Positions 15,962 to 26,975 of a DNA stretch of 64,000 nucleotides are shown piece after piece. The stretch is from Alphaproteobacteria bacterium (GTDB lineage: Bacteria; Pseudomonadota; Alphaproteobacteria; Reyranellales; Reyranellaceae). The position numbers and the translations under genes were made by a program. The notes below the pieces were generated by a model. The model ran no database searches and was not told where the DNA came from. It saw only the letters and a program-made list of their open reading frames with translations. Positions within the stretch are counted from its first letter, which is position 1. Each line of letters opens with the position of its first letter. The stretch spans positions 124,001 through 188,000 of the forward strand of contig VGCH01000001.1 in NCBI GenBank assembly GCA_016870115.1. Direction: 5' to 3'.

Positions 15962-17038
15962 TCAGTACGGGAACGGCCATAGACGCAGCTTTTCCTTCAT
16001 GATGGACCACAGGCGCGCGAGCCCGTGCGGTTCGACGATGAGGAAGAACACGATCAGCGCGCCAAAGATCATGAACCCGAAGTGCGAGACCGTGGCCTTG
16101 TCCATCTTCCAGCCCACCAGCTCGCCCAGCGGCGGCAGGGCGATATCGAGGAAGATCGGCAGGATCCACATGAAGGCCGCGCCCATGAAGCAGCCCGCGA
16201 TCGAGCCCAGCCCGCCGATGATAACGGCGAACAGCAGCTGGAAGCTGCGGTCGATGTTGAAGGCCAGCGGCTCCCAGGAGCCGAGATGCACGAAGGCCCA
16301 AAGCGAGCCCGCGACGCCGACAAAGAACGAGCTGACCGCGAAGGCCGTGAGCTTGGCGTACATCGGCCGGATGCCGATGATCTCGGCGGCGATGTCCATG
16401 TCGCGGATCGCCATCCACTGGCGCCCGACATGGCCGCGAACCAGATTCTTGGCGAGCACCGCGAGGACGCAGACCACGCCCAGCACGAACAGATACTTCT
16501 CGGTGGGCGTGTTCACGATCCAGCCGAACACGTTCAGCTGCGGCGCGTTCACCGAGCCCGACGGCGTGTAGTTGGTGAACCAGCCCACGCGCAGGAACAG
16601 CCAATCGAAGAAGAATTGCGCGGCCAACGTGGCGACCGCCAGATAGAAGCCCTTGATCCGCAGCGAGGGAATGCCGAAGGCGATGCCGACCATCGCCGAG
16701 ACCACACCGCCCAGCAGGATCGTCACCAGCAGCGGCAACTCGGGCACGCGGATGGCGAAGTTGTAGGCGGCATAAGCCCCGATCGCCATGAAGGCGCCGG
16801 AGCCGAGCGACACCTGCCCGCAATAGCCGACCAGGATGTTCAGGCCGATCGCGGCGAGCGCCAGGATCAGCGTCGGCACCATGATCGAGCTCAGGAAATA
16901 CTCGGTCGCCATGAACGGCACGGCAAGAAAGGCGATCGCCACGATCAGACCGATGGCGATGCGATCCTGGGCGATCGGGAAGACCGCCATGTCGCGGCCA
17001 TACGACGTCTTGAACTGGCCGGCCTCGCGGTAGAACAC
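15962..17038 (-). CDS. Branched-chain amino acid-type ABC permease (LivM-like)
   Basis: A 358-residue inner-membrane permease of the LivM type with about nine hydrophobic helices. The family block ALAAIGLNILVGYCGQVSLG (helix 2-3) and the cytoplasmic RDMDIAAEIIGIRPMYAKLTAF coupling motif are clear. It pairs with the LivH-like permease to form the channel. GTG start with GGGGAGG seven bases upstream, only 12 bp from the preceding stop. The 112 bp between this gene and the downstream binding-protein gene hold no recognisable feature other than the latter's ribosome binding site. Confidence 0.9.
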   Translation of the reverse strand: MFYREAGQFKTSYGRDMAVFPIAQDRIAIGLIVAIAFLAVPFMATEYFLSSIMVPTLILALAAIGLNILVGYCGQVSLGSGAFMAIGAYAAYNFAIRVPELPLLVTILLGGVVSAMVGIAFGIPSLRIKGFYLAVATLAAQFFFDWLFLRVGWFTNYTPSGSVNAPQLNVFGWIVNTPTEKYLFVLGVVCVLAVLAKNLVRGHVGRQWMAIRDMDIAAEIIGIRPMYAKLTAFAVSSFFVGVAGSLWAFVHLGSWEPLAFNIDRSFQLLFAVIIGGLGSIAGCFMGAAFMWILPIFLDIALPPLGELVGWKMDKATVSHFGFMIFGALIVFFLIVEPHGLARLWSIMKEKLRLWPFPY

Positions 17039-17050
17039 GGTGCGCCTCCC

Positions 17051-18169
17051 CTAGACCCGCTCGATGATGCGTTCGCCGAACAGGCCCTGCGGACGGAACA
17101 GCAGGAACAGGAGCGCCAGCACGTAGGCGAACCAGTACTCGACGCCGCCCGGCATGGCGGTGCCGGTCAGAAACTTGGTGACGACCGGAAAATAGACCTC
17201 GGCCACCTTTTCGCCGGCGCCGATCAGCAGACCGCCGACGATGGCGCCCGGCACTGACGTGAAGCCGCCCAGGATCAGCACCGGCAGCGCCTTCAGCGCG
17301 AGGAAGGTGAGCGAGAACTGGATGCCGAGCTTGCTGCCCCAGACGATCGCCGCGACCAGGGCGACGACGCCCGCCACCGACCACACGATGAACCAGATCC
17401 AGTTGAGCGGAATGCCGACCGACTGGGCGGCGGCGTGGTCATCGGCCACCGCGCGCAGCGCGCGGCCGATCCGGGTCTTCTGGAAGAACACGGCGAGGCC
17501 CGCCACCAGCACGCCGGCAATCACGCCGCCGGAGATATCGAGCTTGTTCACCAGGATGCCGCCCTCGAACACACCCTCCAGCAGGAACATCGGATCCTTT
17601 GAGAGCCCGATATTCAGGGGATAGACGTTGGAGCCGAACAGCGTCTGGCTGAAGCCGTCGATGAAGAAGGTGACGCCGAGCGTCGCCATGAAGAGGATGA
17701 TGCCTTCCTGGTTCACCAGCGGGCGCAGCACCCAGCGCTCGACGACCCAGGCGACGGCCACCATCACGGCGATCGCCGCGGGAATGGCGAGCCACAGCGG
17801 CCAGCCCTTGGCGCCGCCGGCGAGCGCCAGAACGCCGCCTAGCAGACCCGCGCCGACCGCCACGATCTTGGGCAGGTGGATGCGCCAGTCGCCCTTGGCG
17901 GCGGCGAAGGTTCCGCCGCGCACGGTGCGCAACACCAAGAGGCCCACCACCGCCGCCGACAGCGCGCCGACGCCGACGAAGTGCCAGAGGCCGATATAGG
18001 TCGGCTCGAACAGCTGGACGAGCGCCAGCCCGGCCATCAGCACCATCGCGCCCTGCGCGAAGTTGAAGACGCCGGAGGCTTTGAAGATCAGCACGAAACC
18101 CAGCGCCACCAGCGAGTAGAGCACGCCGGTCAGCAGGCCACCGATCAGGACTTCGAGGAAGAATGCCAT
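17051..18169 (-). CDS. Branched-chain amino acid-type ABC permease (LivH-like, enlarged)
   Basis: A 372-residue permease. The N-terminal GVLYSLVALGFVLIFKASGVFNFAQGAMV block and the RIGRALRAVADDHAAAQSVGI coupling helix identify LivH. Typical LivH is about 290-310 residues; the surplus is mainly an insert at about residues 75-135, between the first helices and ERWVLRPL, with two extra hydrophobic stretches. GAGG lies just before the ATG at 18169, overlapping the stop of the upstream ATPase gene region. It forms a heterodimer with the LivM-like permease. Confidence 0.9.
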   Translation of the reverse strand: MAFFLEVLIGGLLTGVLYSLVALGFVLIFKASGVFNFAQGAMVLMAGLALVQLFEPTYIGLWHFVGVGALSAAVVGLLVLRTVRGGTFAAAKGDWRIHLPKIVAVGAGLLGGVLALAGGAKGWPLWLAIPAAIAVMVAVAWVVERWVLRPLVNQEGIILFMATLGVTFFIDGFSQTLFGSNVYPLNIGLSKDPMFLLEGVFEGGILVNKLDISGGVIAGVLVAGLAVFFQKTRIGRALRAVADDHAAAQSVGIPLNWIWFIVWSVAGVVALVAAIVWGSKLGIQFSLTFLALKALPVLILGGFTSVPGAIVGGLLIGAGEKVAEVYFPVVTKFLTGTAMPGGVEYWFAYVLALLFLLFRPQGLFGERIIERV

Positions 18170-18177
18170 CGTCGACC

Positions 18178-18972
18178 TCAGTGGCTGACGCCGAGATAGG
18201 CGTCGATGACCGTCTGGTTGCGCTTGATCTCGTCGGGCACGCCGTCGCCGATCTTCTTGCCGTAGTCGAGCACGACGACGCGGTCGGAGATATCCATGAC
18301 CACGCCCATGTCGTGTTCGATCAGGCAGATCGTCGTGCCGAACTCGTCGTTCACGTCGAGAATGAAGCGGCACATGTCCTGCTTCTCCTCGATGTTCATG
18401 CCGGCCATCGGCTCGTCGAGCAGCAGCAGCTCGGGCTCCGCGGCGAGCGCGCGACCGAGCTCGACGCGCTTCTGCAGGCCATAGGGCAGCCGGCCGACCG
18501 GTGTCTTGCGAATGTGTTCGATCTCGAGGAACTCGATGATCCGCTCGACCGCGAGCCGGTGTTCGATCTCCTCGGCACGGGCCGGACCGAAATGCAGCGC
18601 CTGGGCCAGGATCCCGGTCTTCATGCGCAGGTTGCGGCCGGTCATGATGTTGTCGAGCGTGGACATGCCCTTGAACAGCGCGATGTTCTGGAAGGTCCGC
18701 GCGATGCCCTGCGCCGCCGCCTCGTGCGGCCGCATCTGGCTGCGCTTGACGCTCTTGTAGGTAATGCTGCCCTGCTGCGGGTGGTAGAAGCCGTTGATGC
18801 AGTTCAGCATCGAGGACTTGCCCGCGCCGTTCGGACCGATGATGGCGCGCACCTCGCCCTTGGCGATGTCGAAGCTGACATCGGTGAGCGCCTTCACGCC
18901 GCCGAACGAGAGGCTGATCCGGTCGACCGTCAGCAGCGTGTCGCCGATGGTCCGGGTCCGCGGCGCGCTCAT
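18178..18972 (-). CDS. Branched-chain amino acid-type ABC transporter ATPase (LivG-like)
   Basis: A 264-residue ATPase. Walker A is GPNGAGKSS, Q-loop is RTFQNIALF, the signature region reads LPYGLQKRVELGRAL (a LivG-type degenerate signature), Walker B is LLLLDEPMAGM and the H-loop is LIEHDMGVVM, all as in LivG. It couples ATP hydrolysis to solute uptake with the LivF-like subunit. Its ATG overlaps the stop of the upstream AMP-dependent ligase gene (ATGA), so ligase and transporter are translationally coupled, a strong hint that the ligase acts on the imported compound. Confidence 0.9.
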   Translation of the reverse strand: MSAPRTRTIGDTLLTVDRISLSFGGVKALTDVSFDIAKGEVRAIIGPNGAGKSSMLNCINGFYHPQQGSITYKSVKRSQMRPHEAAAQGIARTFQNIALFKGMSTLDNIMTGRNLRMKTGILAQALHFGPARAEEIEHRLAVERIIEFLEIEHIRKTPVGRLPYGLQKRVELGRALAAEPELLLLDEPMAGMNIEEKQDMCRFILDVNDEFGTTICLIEHDMGVVMDISDRVVVLDYGKKIGDGVPDEIKRNQTVIDAYLGVSH

Positions 18973-20924
18973 GCCGCCCTCCGCGCCGGCTGGACGGTCG
19001 CGGCATCGCGGATGGCGACCGTGCCCTCGATCAGGCCCTTGCGGCCGTCCTCGAAGGTGACCTCGGCCGACATGCGCACGCTCGTCGCCGAGCCGTTCAG
19101 CGCGTCGACCAGGCTCTTGTAGCGATCGCCGATGAAGCCGCGGCGCACCTTGTTCGTTCGCGTGAGTTCGCCGTCGTCAGCGTCGAGCGCCTTCGGCAGG
19201 ACGAGGAACCGGCGGATTTGGGCGCCGGCCATACGCGGGTCGTCGGCGAGATCGCGATTCACCTCTTCGATCTCCGACTGGATCAGGTCGTAGACCTCCG
19301 GTCGCGCGGCCAGCTCCTGATAGCTTGCATAGGAGATGTTGCGCCGCTCCGCCCAGTCGCCGACCGCCGTCATGTCGATATTGACGAACGCGCTGACGAA
19401 GTCGCCGTCCTGGCCGAACGCCACGGCCTCGTTGATGTGCGGGAAGAACTTCAGCTTGTTCTCGATGTACTTGGGCGCGAACAGCGTCCCGTCCTTGAGC
19501 TTCCCGACGTCTTTGGCACGGTCGATGATGCGCAGGTGCCCGCGCTGATCGAGATAGCCGGCGTCGCCGGTGTGGACCCAGCCATCGGCCGTCTTGGTGT
19601 CGGCCGTCGCCGTCGGGTTCTTGAAGTACTCGCGGAACACGCCGGGGCTTCGATAGAGGACCTCGCCGTTGTCGGCGATCTTGAGTTCGACGTCGGGCAC
19701 AGGCTTGCCGACCGTGTCCTGGAAGACTTCACCGTCGGGATGGATGGTGACGAACACGCTCGCTTCGGTCTGGCCGTAGAGCTGCTTCATGTTGACGCCA
19801 AGCGCCCGGAAGAAATTGAAAATCTCCGGGCCCACCGCTTCGCCCGCCGTGTAGGCGACGCGCACCCGGCTCATGCCCAGCTGGTTCTTGAGCGGTCCAT
19901 AGACGAACCATTCGCCGAGCCGATAGAGCAGCCGGTCGGCCGCCGATACCGGCGCGCCGTCGAGCAGCGCCGACCCGACGCGGCGCGCATGGGCCATGAA
20001 GTAGCGGAACATACGACGCTGCAGGGCGCCGGCATCCTCCATGCGAATGGTGACCTGGGTGATCAGATTCTCGAGCACGCGCGGCGGTGCGAAGTAGTAG
20101 GTCGGACCGATCTCGCGCAGATCCGTCATCACCGTGGCCGCCGACTCCGGACAGTTCACGACGAGCCCGATCGTGTGGCCCTGGGCATAGGAGAAGATGT
20201 GATCGCCTACCCAGGCCATGGGGAGGTAGGACAAAAGCTCGTCGCCTGCCCGCAGCCCGTCGACACGGCCGCCGGCCCGCGCCGCCCAGGCGAGATTGTC
20301 ATGGCTCAGAACCACGCCCTTGGGCCGGCCGGTCGTGCCCGACGTATAGAGCATGATGGCAGCGTCGGCGCCTTTTCCGACCGCGGTTTCGCGCGAGACC
20401 AGCTCGGCATCGCGCGCCAACGCCTCGTCGCCCCGCGTCTGGACATCGGCGTAGGCGTGAACGCCCTCGTAGTGCCGCAGACCGCGGGGGTCGTCATAGA
20501 CGATGGTCTTGAGGGAGGGCACGCTGCGCTGGATCTCCAGGAGCTTGTCGACCTGCTCCTGGTTCTCGGCCACCGCGAAGCGCGCTTCGGCGTTCTCGAT
20601 GACATAGGCCAATTCCGCCGCAACCGAGTCCTGGTAGACCGGGACTGGGACCCCGCCGATCGCCTGCGCGGCGCCCATCGCCCAATAGAGGCGCGGACGA
20701 TTGTCGCCCACGATCACCAGCTTGTCGCCGCGGCGAAAGCCGAGCGTATGCAGGCCCGCCGCCAGCCGGCGCGTCTCCGCCGCCGAGCGGGTCCAGTCGT
20801 AGGTCTGCCAGATGCCGTGTTCTTTTTCCCGATAGGCCGGCGCCGCGCCGCGGCTGCGCGCCATCTCCACCAACATCTTGGGAAACGTGTCGTTCGATCC
20901 GGCGTTGGCCGGGACGCTCGTCAT
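18969..20924 (-). CDS. Long-chain fatty-acid-CoA ligase-like AMP-binding protein
   Basis: A 651-residue ANL-superfamily ligase close to the long-chain acyl-CoA synthetase/bubblegum type. P-loop MLYTSGTTGRPKGVVLSHDN, A5 motif QLYGQTEAS, A7 WVHTGDAGYLD, A8 IIDRAKDVGKLKDG and A10 lysine region LTRTNKVRRGF are all present. It converts a carboxylic acid to its CoA thioester using ATP. The ATG at 20924 is chosen; a GTG nine bases upstream is the alternative. It is the first gene of the liv-type operon and overlaps the LivG-like gene by 4 bp. Upstream, 20925-21115 holds no clear gene or motif. Confidence 0.88.
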   Translation of the reverse strand: MTSVPANAGSNDTFPKMLVEMARSRGAAPAYREKEHGIWQTYDWTRSAAETRRLAAGLHTLGFRRGDKLVIVGDNRPRLYWAMGAAQAIGGVPVPVYQDSVAAELAYVIENAEARFAVAENQEQVDKLLEIQRSVPSLKTIVYDDPRGLRHYEGVHAYADVQTRGDEALARDAELVSRETAVGKGADAAIMLYTSGTTGRPKGVVLSHDNLAWAARAGGRVDGLRAGDELLSYLPMAWVGDHIFSYAQGHTIGLVVNCPESAATVMTDLREIGPTYYFAPPRVLENLITQVTIRMEDAGALQRRMFRYFMAHARRVGSALLDGAPVSAADRLLYRLGEWFVYGPLKNQLGMSRVRVAYTAGEAVGPEIFNFFRALGVNMKQLYGQTEASVFVTIHPDGEVFQDTVGKPVPDVELKIADNGEVLYRSPGVFREYFKNPTATADTKTADGWVHTGDAGYLDQRGHLRIIDRAKDVGKLKDGTLFAPKYIENKLKFFPHINEAVAFGQDGDFVSAFVNIDMTAVGDWAERRNISYASYQELAARPEVYDLIQSEIEEVNRDLADDPRMAGAQIRRFLVLPKALDADDGELTRTNKVRRGFIGDRYKSLVDALNGSATSVRMSAEVTFEDGRKGLIEGTVAIRDAATVQPARRAA

Positions 20925-21115
20925 GCGGTCCACCCTGGTTTGCGGCCGCCTGTTTTCCAGGATGGCGGCTTCTTGTTGCGGGTCGGGGGATAGCCACCGA
21001 GCCGCGGCCGGTCAAGCCAGACCTTGGACGCGGGACCGCGCACAGGCCACGAGCGGCATGATCCGCCTCAGCAAGGCCGCACCGGCCGGGCGAATTTCGA
21101 CGCGATGTCGCGGTT

Positions 21116-21835
21116 TCAGAAGGACAGGCGGAGGCCCAGAATGAAGGCGACGTTGGCCGTGCGGTCGCCGGCGTCAGAGACGAGATCGCCGGAACCACCG
21201 AGCAGGTGGTTCCACGTCACGCCCACATAGGGTGCGATCTCGGGCAGAATCTCGTAGCGAACCCGCACACCCGCCTCGACTCTCCCCAATCCGGAGCGCT
21301 GGCCGATCGGCAGATCCTCGCCCGTCGAAACGCCGAGCTCGACGAACGGCAACACGGCCAACCGCTCTAGCGGCTGCCACTCGTAGCCGAGCGAGAGCTC
21401 GAACGAGGCGACACCGCGTTCGCTGACCAGCATCGAGGCCTCAAGCCCGGTGTCGAACATCAAGGTCGTCTCGAGGCCAGCCACGAAATAGAGGCGGTGC
21501 AGCTCGGGCCCGAAGGCGGTCCCGCGAATGCCGGCGCGTCCGCGCAGCTTGTCAAAGAGGCGAAGCTCCAGCGCGCCTTCGGTCTGGATGCCCTTGTAGC
21601 CGGCGTCGATCGCCACGGTACCGCGGTCGTCGACGGACCCCTGGTTCTTGAAGCGCAGCCCGCCTTGCTCCCGGGCGACCCGCGCGACGCCAACCCAGTC
21701 CCAGTTGCCAAGGCCGGTCCCGTGCTGGAACTGCCGCTCGACCTGACCTTCGAAGCTGACCGTGACCGGATCGGTCGCGCCGGCCGAACCGATGGAGAGG
21801 GCGAGCGCGACGCCCGCGGCGAAAACTCTTCTCAT
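21116..21835 (-). CDS. CopB-like outer-membrane beta-barrel protein
   Basis: A 239-residue exported protein with a signal peptide (MRRVFAAGVALALSIGSAGA). It consists of alternating beta strands with features of the CopB/PcoB copper-resistance barrel: AIDAGYKGIQTEGALELRL, VAGLETTLMFDTGLEASMLVSERG, EWQPLERLAVLPFVEL and a terminal aromatic Phe (LRLSF) expected for BAM-dependent outer membrane insertion. The Met/His-rich N-terminal region of true CopB is missing and no copA is nearby, so a role in copper handling is uncertain. GTG one codon upstream is an alternative start. Confidence 0.7.
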   Translation of the reverse strand: MRRVFAAGVALALSIGSAGATDPVTVSFEGQVERQFQHGTGLGNWDWVGVARVAREQGGLRFKNQGSVDDRGTVAIDAGYKGIQTEGALELRLFDKLRGRAGIRGTAFGPELHRLYFVAGLETTLMFDTGLEASMLVSERGVASFELSLGYEWQPLERLAVLPFVELGVSTGEDLPIGQRSGLGRVEAGVRVRYEILPEIAPYVGVTWNHLLGGSGDLVSDAGDRTANVAFILGLRLSF

Positions 21836-21899
21836 CACCTGTTTCTAGCCCTGTCTCGTTCACTTGACACGACACTTCCCGCGACCGGAGAACGGCCGC

Positions 21900-22706
21900 A
21901 TGGTCGCGCCGACTCTCCCCGACACCCTGATCGATCTCGGCGACCGGCGCCTGCGGGTCCGGCGGGTGGCCCCGGCGCGGCGCGACGGCCTCGATCGCAC
22001 GACGCTGGTGTTCCTGCATGAGGGACTGGGCTGCATCGAGATGTGGCGGGATTTCCCGCAGCGTCTTTGTGATGCGACGCAGTGCGACGGGCTGGTTTAC
22101 GACCGCACCGGCTATGGCGGCTCCTCGCCCTGGCCCGCGCCGCCGGGCACGGCCTACATGGATATCGAGGCGGATTTGGTGCTGCCCCGCCTGCTGGCCG
22201 CGACCGGCATCGAGGATTGCGTCCTGGTCGGGCACAGCGACGGCGGCACGATTGCGCTCAGCTATGCCGGCAGCGACCCCGAACCGTTGCGGGCGGTGGT
22301 GACGCTGGCGGCGCACGTGGTGAACGAGCCCGTCTGCACCGAGAGCATCCGTGGCGCCGAGACCCAGTTCGCCGGCGGTGACCTGCGCGCCCGGCTCGAG
22401 CGGTACCATGGGCGGAACACCGACGGGGCGTTCGCCTTGTGGTCCCGGGCCTGGCTCGCGCCCGGCTTCGAGCCGATGGATGCCGCCCGCCGCCTGCCCG
22501 GCGTCCAGGTCCCGGTCCAGGCCATCCAGGGCGAGGAGGACGAATATGGCAGCGAGCTGCAGCTCGGCCTGATCGCGGGCAAGGTCGGGGGCTATTGCGA
22601 GACCCGCCTCCTGCCCGATTGCGGGCATAGCCCCCACCTGCAGCAGCCCGCCCGGACACTGGCCGAAATCGTGCGATTCGTGGCCCCGCTGTCGCTGGCC
22701 GGCTGA
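21900..22706 (+). CDS. Alpha/beta hydrolase
   Basis: A 268-residue classical alpha/beta hydrolase: oxyanion region [16 protein letters not shown], strand-turn [13 protein letters not shown], nucleophile elbow [13 protein letters not shown], late acid in QGEEDEYGS and catalytic His in [11 protein letters not shown]. This HEGLG variant is common in a group of uncharacterised hydrolases. Substrate is not predictable. The ATG at 21900 has GGAG upstream; a TTG 12 codons earlier is also in frame. It is divergent from the CopB-like gene (64 bp) and lies 86 bp before acnA on the same strand. Confidence 0.8.
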   Translation: MVAPTLPDTLIDLGDRRLRVRRVAPARRDGLDRTTLVFLHEGLGCIEMWRDFPQRLCDATQCDGLVYDRTGYGGSSPWPAPPGTAYMDIEADLVLPRLLAATGIEDCVLVGHSDGGTIALSYAGSDPEPLRAVVTLAAHVVNEPVCTESIRGAETQFAGGDLRARLERYHGRNTDGAFALWSRAWLAPGFEPMDAARRLPGVQVPVQAIQGEEDEYGSELQLGLIAGKVGGYCETRLLPDCGHSPHLQQPARTLAEIVRFVAPLSLAG

Positions 22707-22792
22707 CCCCGCCAAAGCGCCGATTGCGCGGGCGCAAGGCCCCCCCTATTTTGCGCGCCGCCTCAGTCCGACCCCGTCAGGAGCACCTGCCC

Positions 22793-25473
<2,681 letters not shown>

Positions 25474-25477
<4 letters not shown>

Positions 25478-26037
25478 GCGGGGCGGTGTCGGAGCGCCTC
25501 GCTCGGCACCTCTCGGCGCTCGCCCGCAACAATTGCTGGGCGAACCATCGTCTGCTCGGCGCCTGCGCGGCGCTGAGCGAGGCGGAGTTCGCGCTGCCGC
25601 GCACCAGCTTCTTTCCCTCGCTGCGCGCCACGCTGAACCACATCCTCTGGGTCGATCTCTACTACATCGACGCGCTGGAGGGGGCGGATGCGCTGCGCCA
25701 CTACAGCCAACCGGCGCCCGACTTCGCCCATGCAACGCCACTGCGCGCCGCGCAGCTCGCGAGCGACCGACGCCTGATCGCCTTCTGCGAGCGCCAGACC
25801 GACGCGACACTCGCCGCCGACTGCCATCTGCCACGACCCAACCGCAAGCCGCCGCCATCCAGCGTCGAGGCGGTGGTGACGCATCTGTTGCAGCACCAGA
25901 TCCACCATCGTGGCCAGGCGCACGCCATGCTGGCGGGCACGCGGGTGAAGCCGCCGCAGCTCGACGAGTTCTACCTCAAGGGCGAAGAGGTGCTGCGGCG
26001 CGACGAGCTTCTCGAGCTCGGACTGCCCCTCTCGTAA
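25474..26037 (+). CDS. DinB family protein
   Basis: A 187-residue four-helix-bundle protein of the DinB superfamily (metal-dependent thiol-transferase-like fold). The likely metal-binding histidines appear as [11 protein letters not shown] (about residue 54) and [16 protein letters not shown] (about 140-150), with the family's start [15 protein letters not shown]. Biochemical role of most members is unknown; some use small thiols. GTG at 25474 overlaps the aconitase stop as GTGA; GTG at 25486 is the alternative. Coupling to acnA is unusual and may only reflect compact packing. Confidence 0.85.
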
Positions 26038-26063
26038 GAGGGCTTGGCGTGCTGTCGCTCGTC

Positions 26064-26103
26064 GACACTCCGATCCGGCTGATGCTAGCCGGGTCGAAAA
26101 GTC
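26064..26103. terminator. Palindromic element at convergent junction
   Basis: An imperfect dyad: CGATCCGGCT (26071-26080) pairs with AGCCGGGTCG (26087-26096) through one G-U pair, and outer GAC/GTC arms (26064-26066 and 26101-26103) pair again. It separates the convergent DinB gene and the chimeric dehydrogenase/hydrolase gene and shares the TCCGATCCGG core of the element at 12873. Likely a bidirectional terminator or dispersed repeat. Confidence 0.5.
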
Positions 26104-26104
26104 C

Positions 26105-26611
26105 CTAGGCGGCGCGGCGCAGCGGCACCGGTGCGGCGACCCAGTCGGCAAGAAATGCATCAAGCAGGACCGTCAGCCGGTCGCGCGCGGCGCGCTCGGC
26201 GAAGGTGTGGCTCGCGCCCTCGACGATCTCGAATCTCAGCCCCTTGTGACGCCGCAACAGTTGGAGACCGGGGCCGAATTGTTGCACCGTCTCGCCGAGG
26301 CCCGGGTCACCGGCATGCCAGGCGCTGCCCGACCCGTGCCGCACCAGGCACGCGACCTGGATCTGGTGCATGGCATAGATCATCGCGGTCGAAGCACAAT
26401 GCTGGCCGAGCGCGTGGCAGACCGCCACGACGTCGGCCATCGAACCGCCCAACCCACCCCGCTCGGACGGCACCAGCAGGCCGAGCAACCGCTCGGCCTT
26501 CAGAGCGTCGAACGACTCGACGGGAAAGCGGGCACCGGCATCGACATCGGCGGCGTGACGCGCCGCGACCTCGCTCCCGACCCGCCGCGCGGCGGCGAGC
26601 GCGGCGCTCAC
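26105..26611 (-). pseudogene. Chimeric remnant: acyl-CoA dehydrogenase N-terminus joined to hydrolase C-terminus
   Basis: An open frame of 168 residues made of two unrelated halves. Residues 1-100 match the N-terminal helical domain of acyl-CoA dehydrogenases (FDALKAERLLGLLVPSERGG, STAMIYAMHQIQVACLVRHG, SAWH), stopping where the FAD-binding beta domain should begin. Residues 101-168 look like the last part of an alpha/beta hydrolase (GDPGLGETVQQFGPGLQLLR, FEIVEGASHTFAERAARDRL) including its catalytic-His strand, with the common ADHTF changed to ASHTF. A deletion that happened to stay in frame is the simplest explanation. GTG start overlaps the acyl carrier protein stop (GTGA). Neither half can be catalytic alone. 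Confidence 0.7.
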
Positions 26612-26871
26612 GCCGCTTCCCGCGCGACGCCGATTTCGACCAGGGCCTCCACGATGGCGTTCAGGCTCTCGAAGGTCCGGCGCTTCAGCAGCCGGTCGGG
26701 GAACTCGACATCGAAGGCCTCTTCCAGCGCGAGCATCAGGTTCACGGTCGCGTGCGAGGTGAGGCCGGCGGCGTAGAGGTCGTCGCCGTCGCCCAGAGCG
26801 GTCACATCGCCCTGCAGCCAACCGGTTTCCTGGATGATCTTGCGCACGCGCGCATGGACGGCACTGGACAC
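26608..26871 (-). CDS. Acyl carrier protein (aminoacyl-carrier-protein type)
   Basis: An 87-residue carrier protein. The phosphopantetheine site is Ser39 in DLYAAGLTSHATVNLML, followed by the acidic helix ALEEAFDVEFPDRLLKRRTF. The G-L-T-S site instead of D-S-L, and the neighbouring dehydrogenase fragment, match the small carrier proteins of Bradyrhizobium and Agrobacterium that are charged by aminoacyl-tRNA-synthetase-like ligases. No such ligase is present here. GTG at 26871 has GGAG six bases upstream and is preferred; GTG at 26883 and TTG at 26901 are in-frame alternatives. With partner genes apparently deleted, it may be an orphan. Confidence 0.8.
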   Translation of the reverse strand: MSSAVHARVRKIIQETGWLQGDVTALGDGDDLYAAGLTSHATVNLMLALEEAFDVEFPDRLLKRRTFESLNAIVEALVEIGVAREAA

Positions 26872-26883
26872 GAGCAACTCCAC

Positions 26884-26975
26884 TGAAACGACTTGTATCA
26901 AAATTTTCTAAGCAATTACTGACACTTAGGATATCCTAGCTCAGGTCTAAGTTTAACAAGGCTGAAACGAGTCCC
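26884..26975. promoter_or_regulatory. AT-rich divergent promoter region with dyads
   Basis: This 92-bp gap between the divergent carrier-protein and VOC-hydrolase genes is strikingly AT-rich for the window. It contains CTAAG...CTTAG with a 12-base spacer (26911-26932), an overlapping palindrome TAGGATATCCTA (26930-26941) and a further CTAAG (about 26947-26951). On the minus strand TTGTTA is spaced 17 bp from GGATAT, a plausible promoter. The repeated CTTAG half-sites suggest an operator for an unidentified regulator. Confidence 0.4.

Noticed and set aside
16025-17257. Plus-strand open frame of about 410 codons opposite the liv permeases
   Set aside because: Extreme Asp/Arg/His composition with no hydrophobic core; antisense artefact.
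21864-21899. Upstream TTG start for the alpha/beta hydrolase
   Set aside because: The extra 12 residues are basic and unlike the family start; the ATG at 21900 is better placed, though TTG cannot be ruled out.
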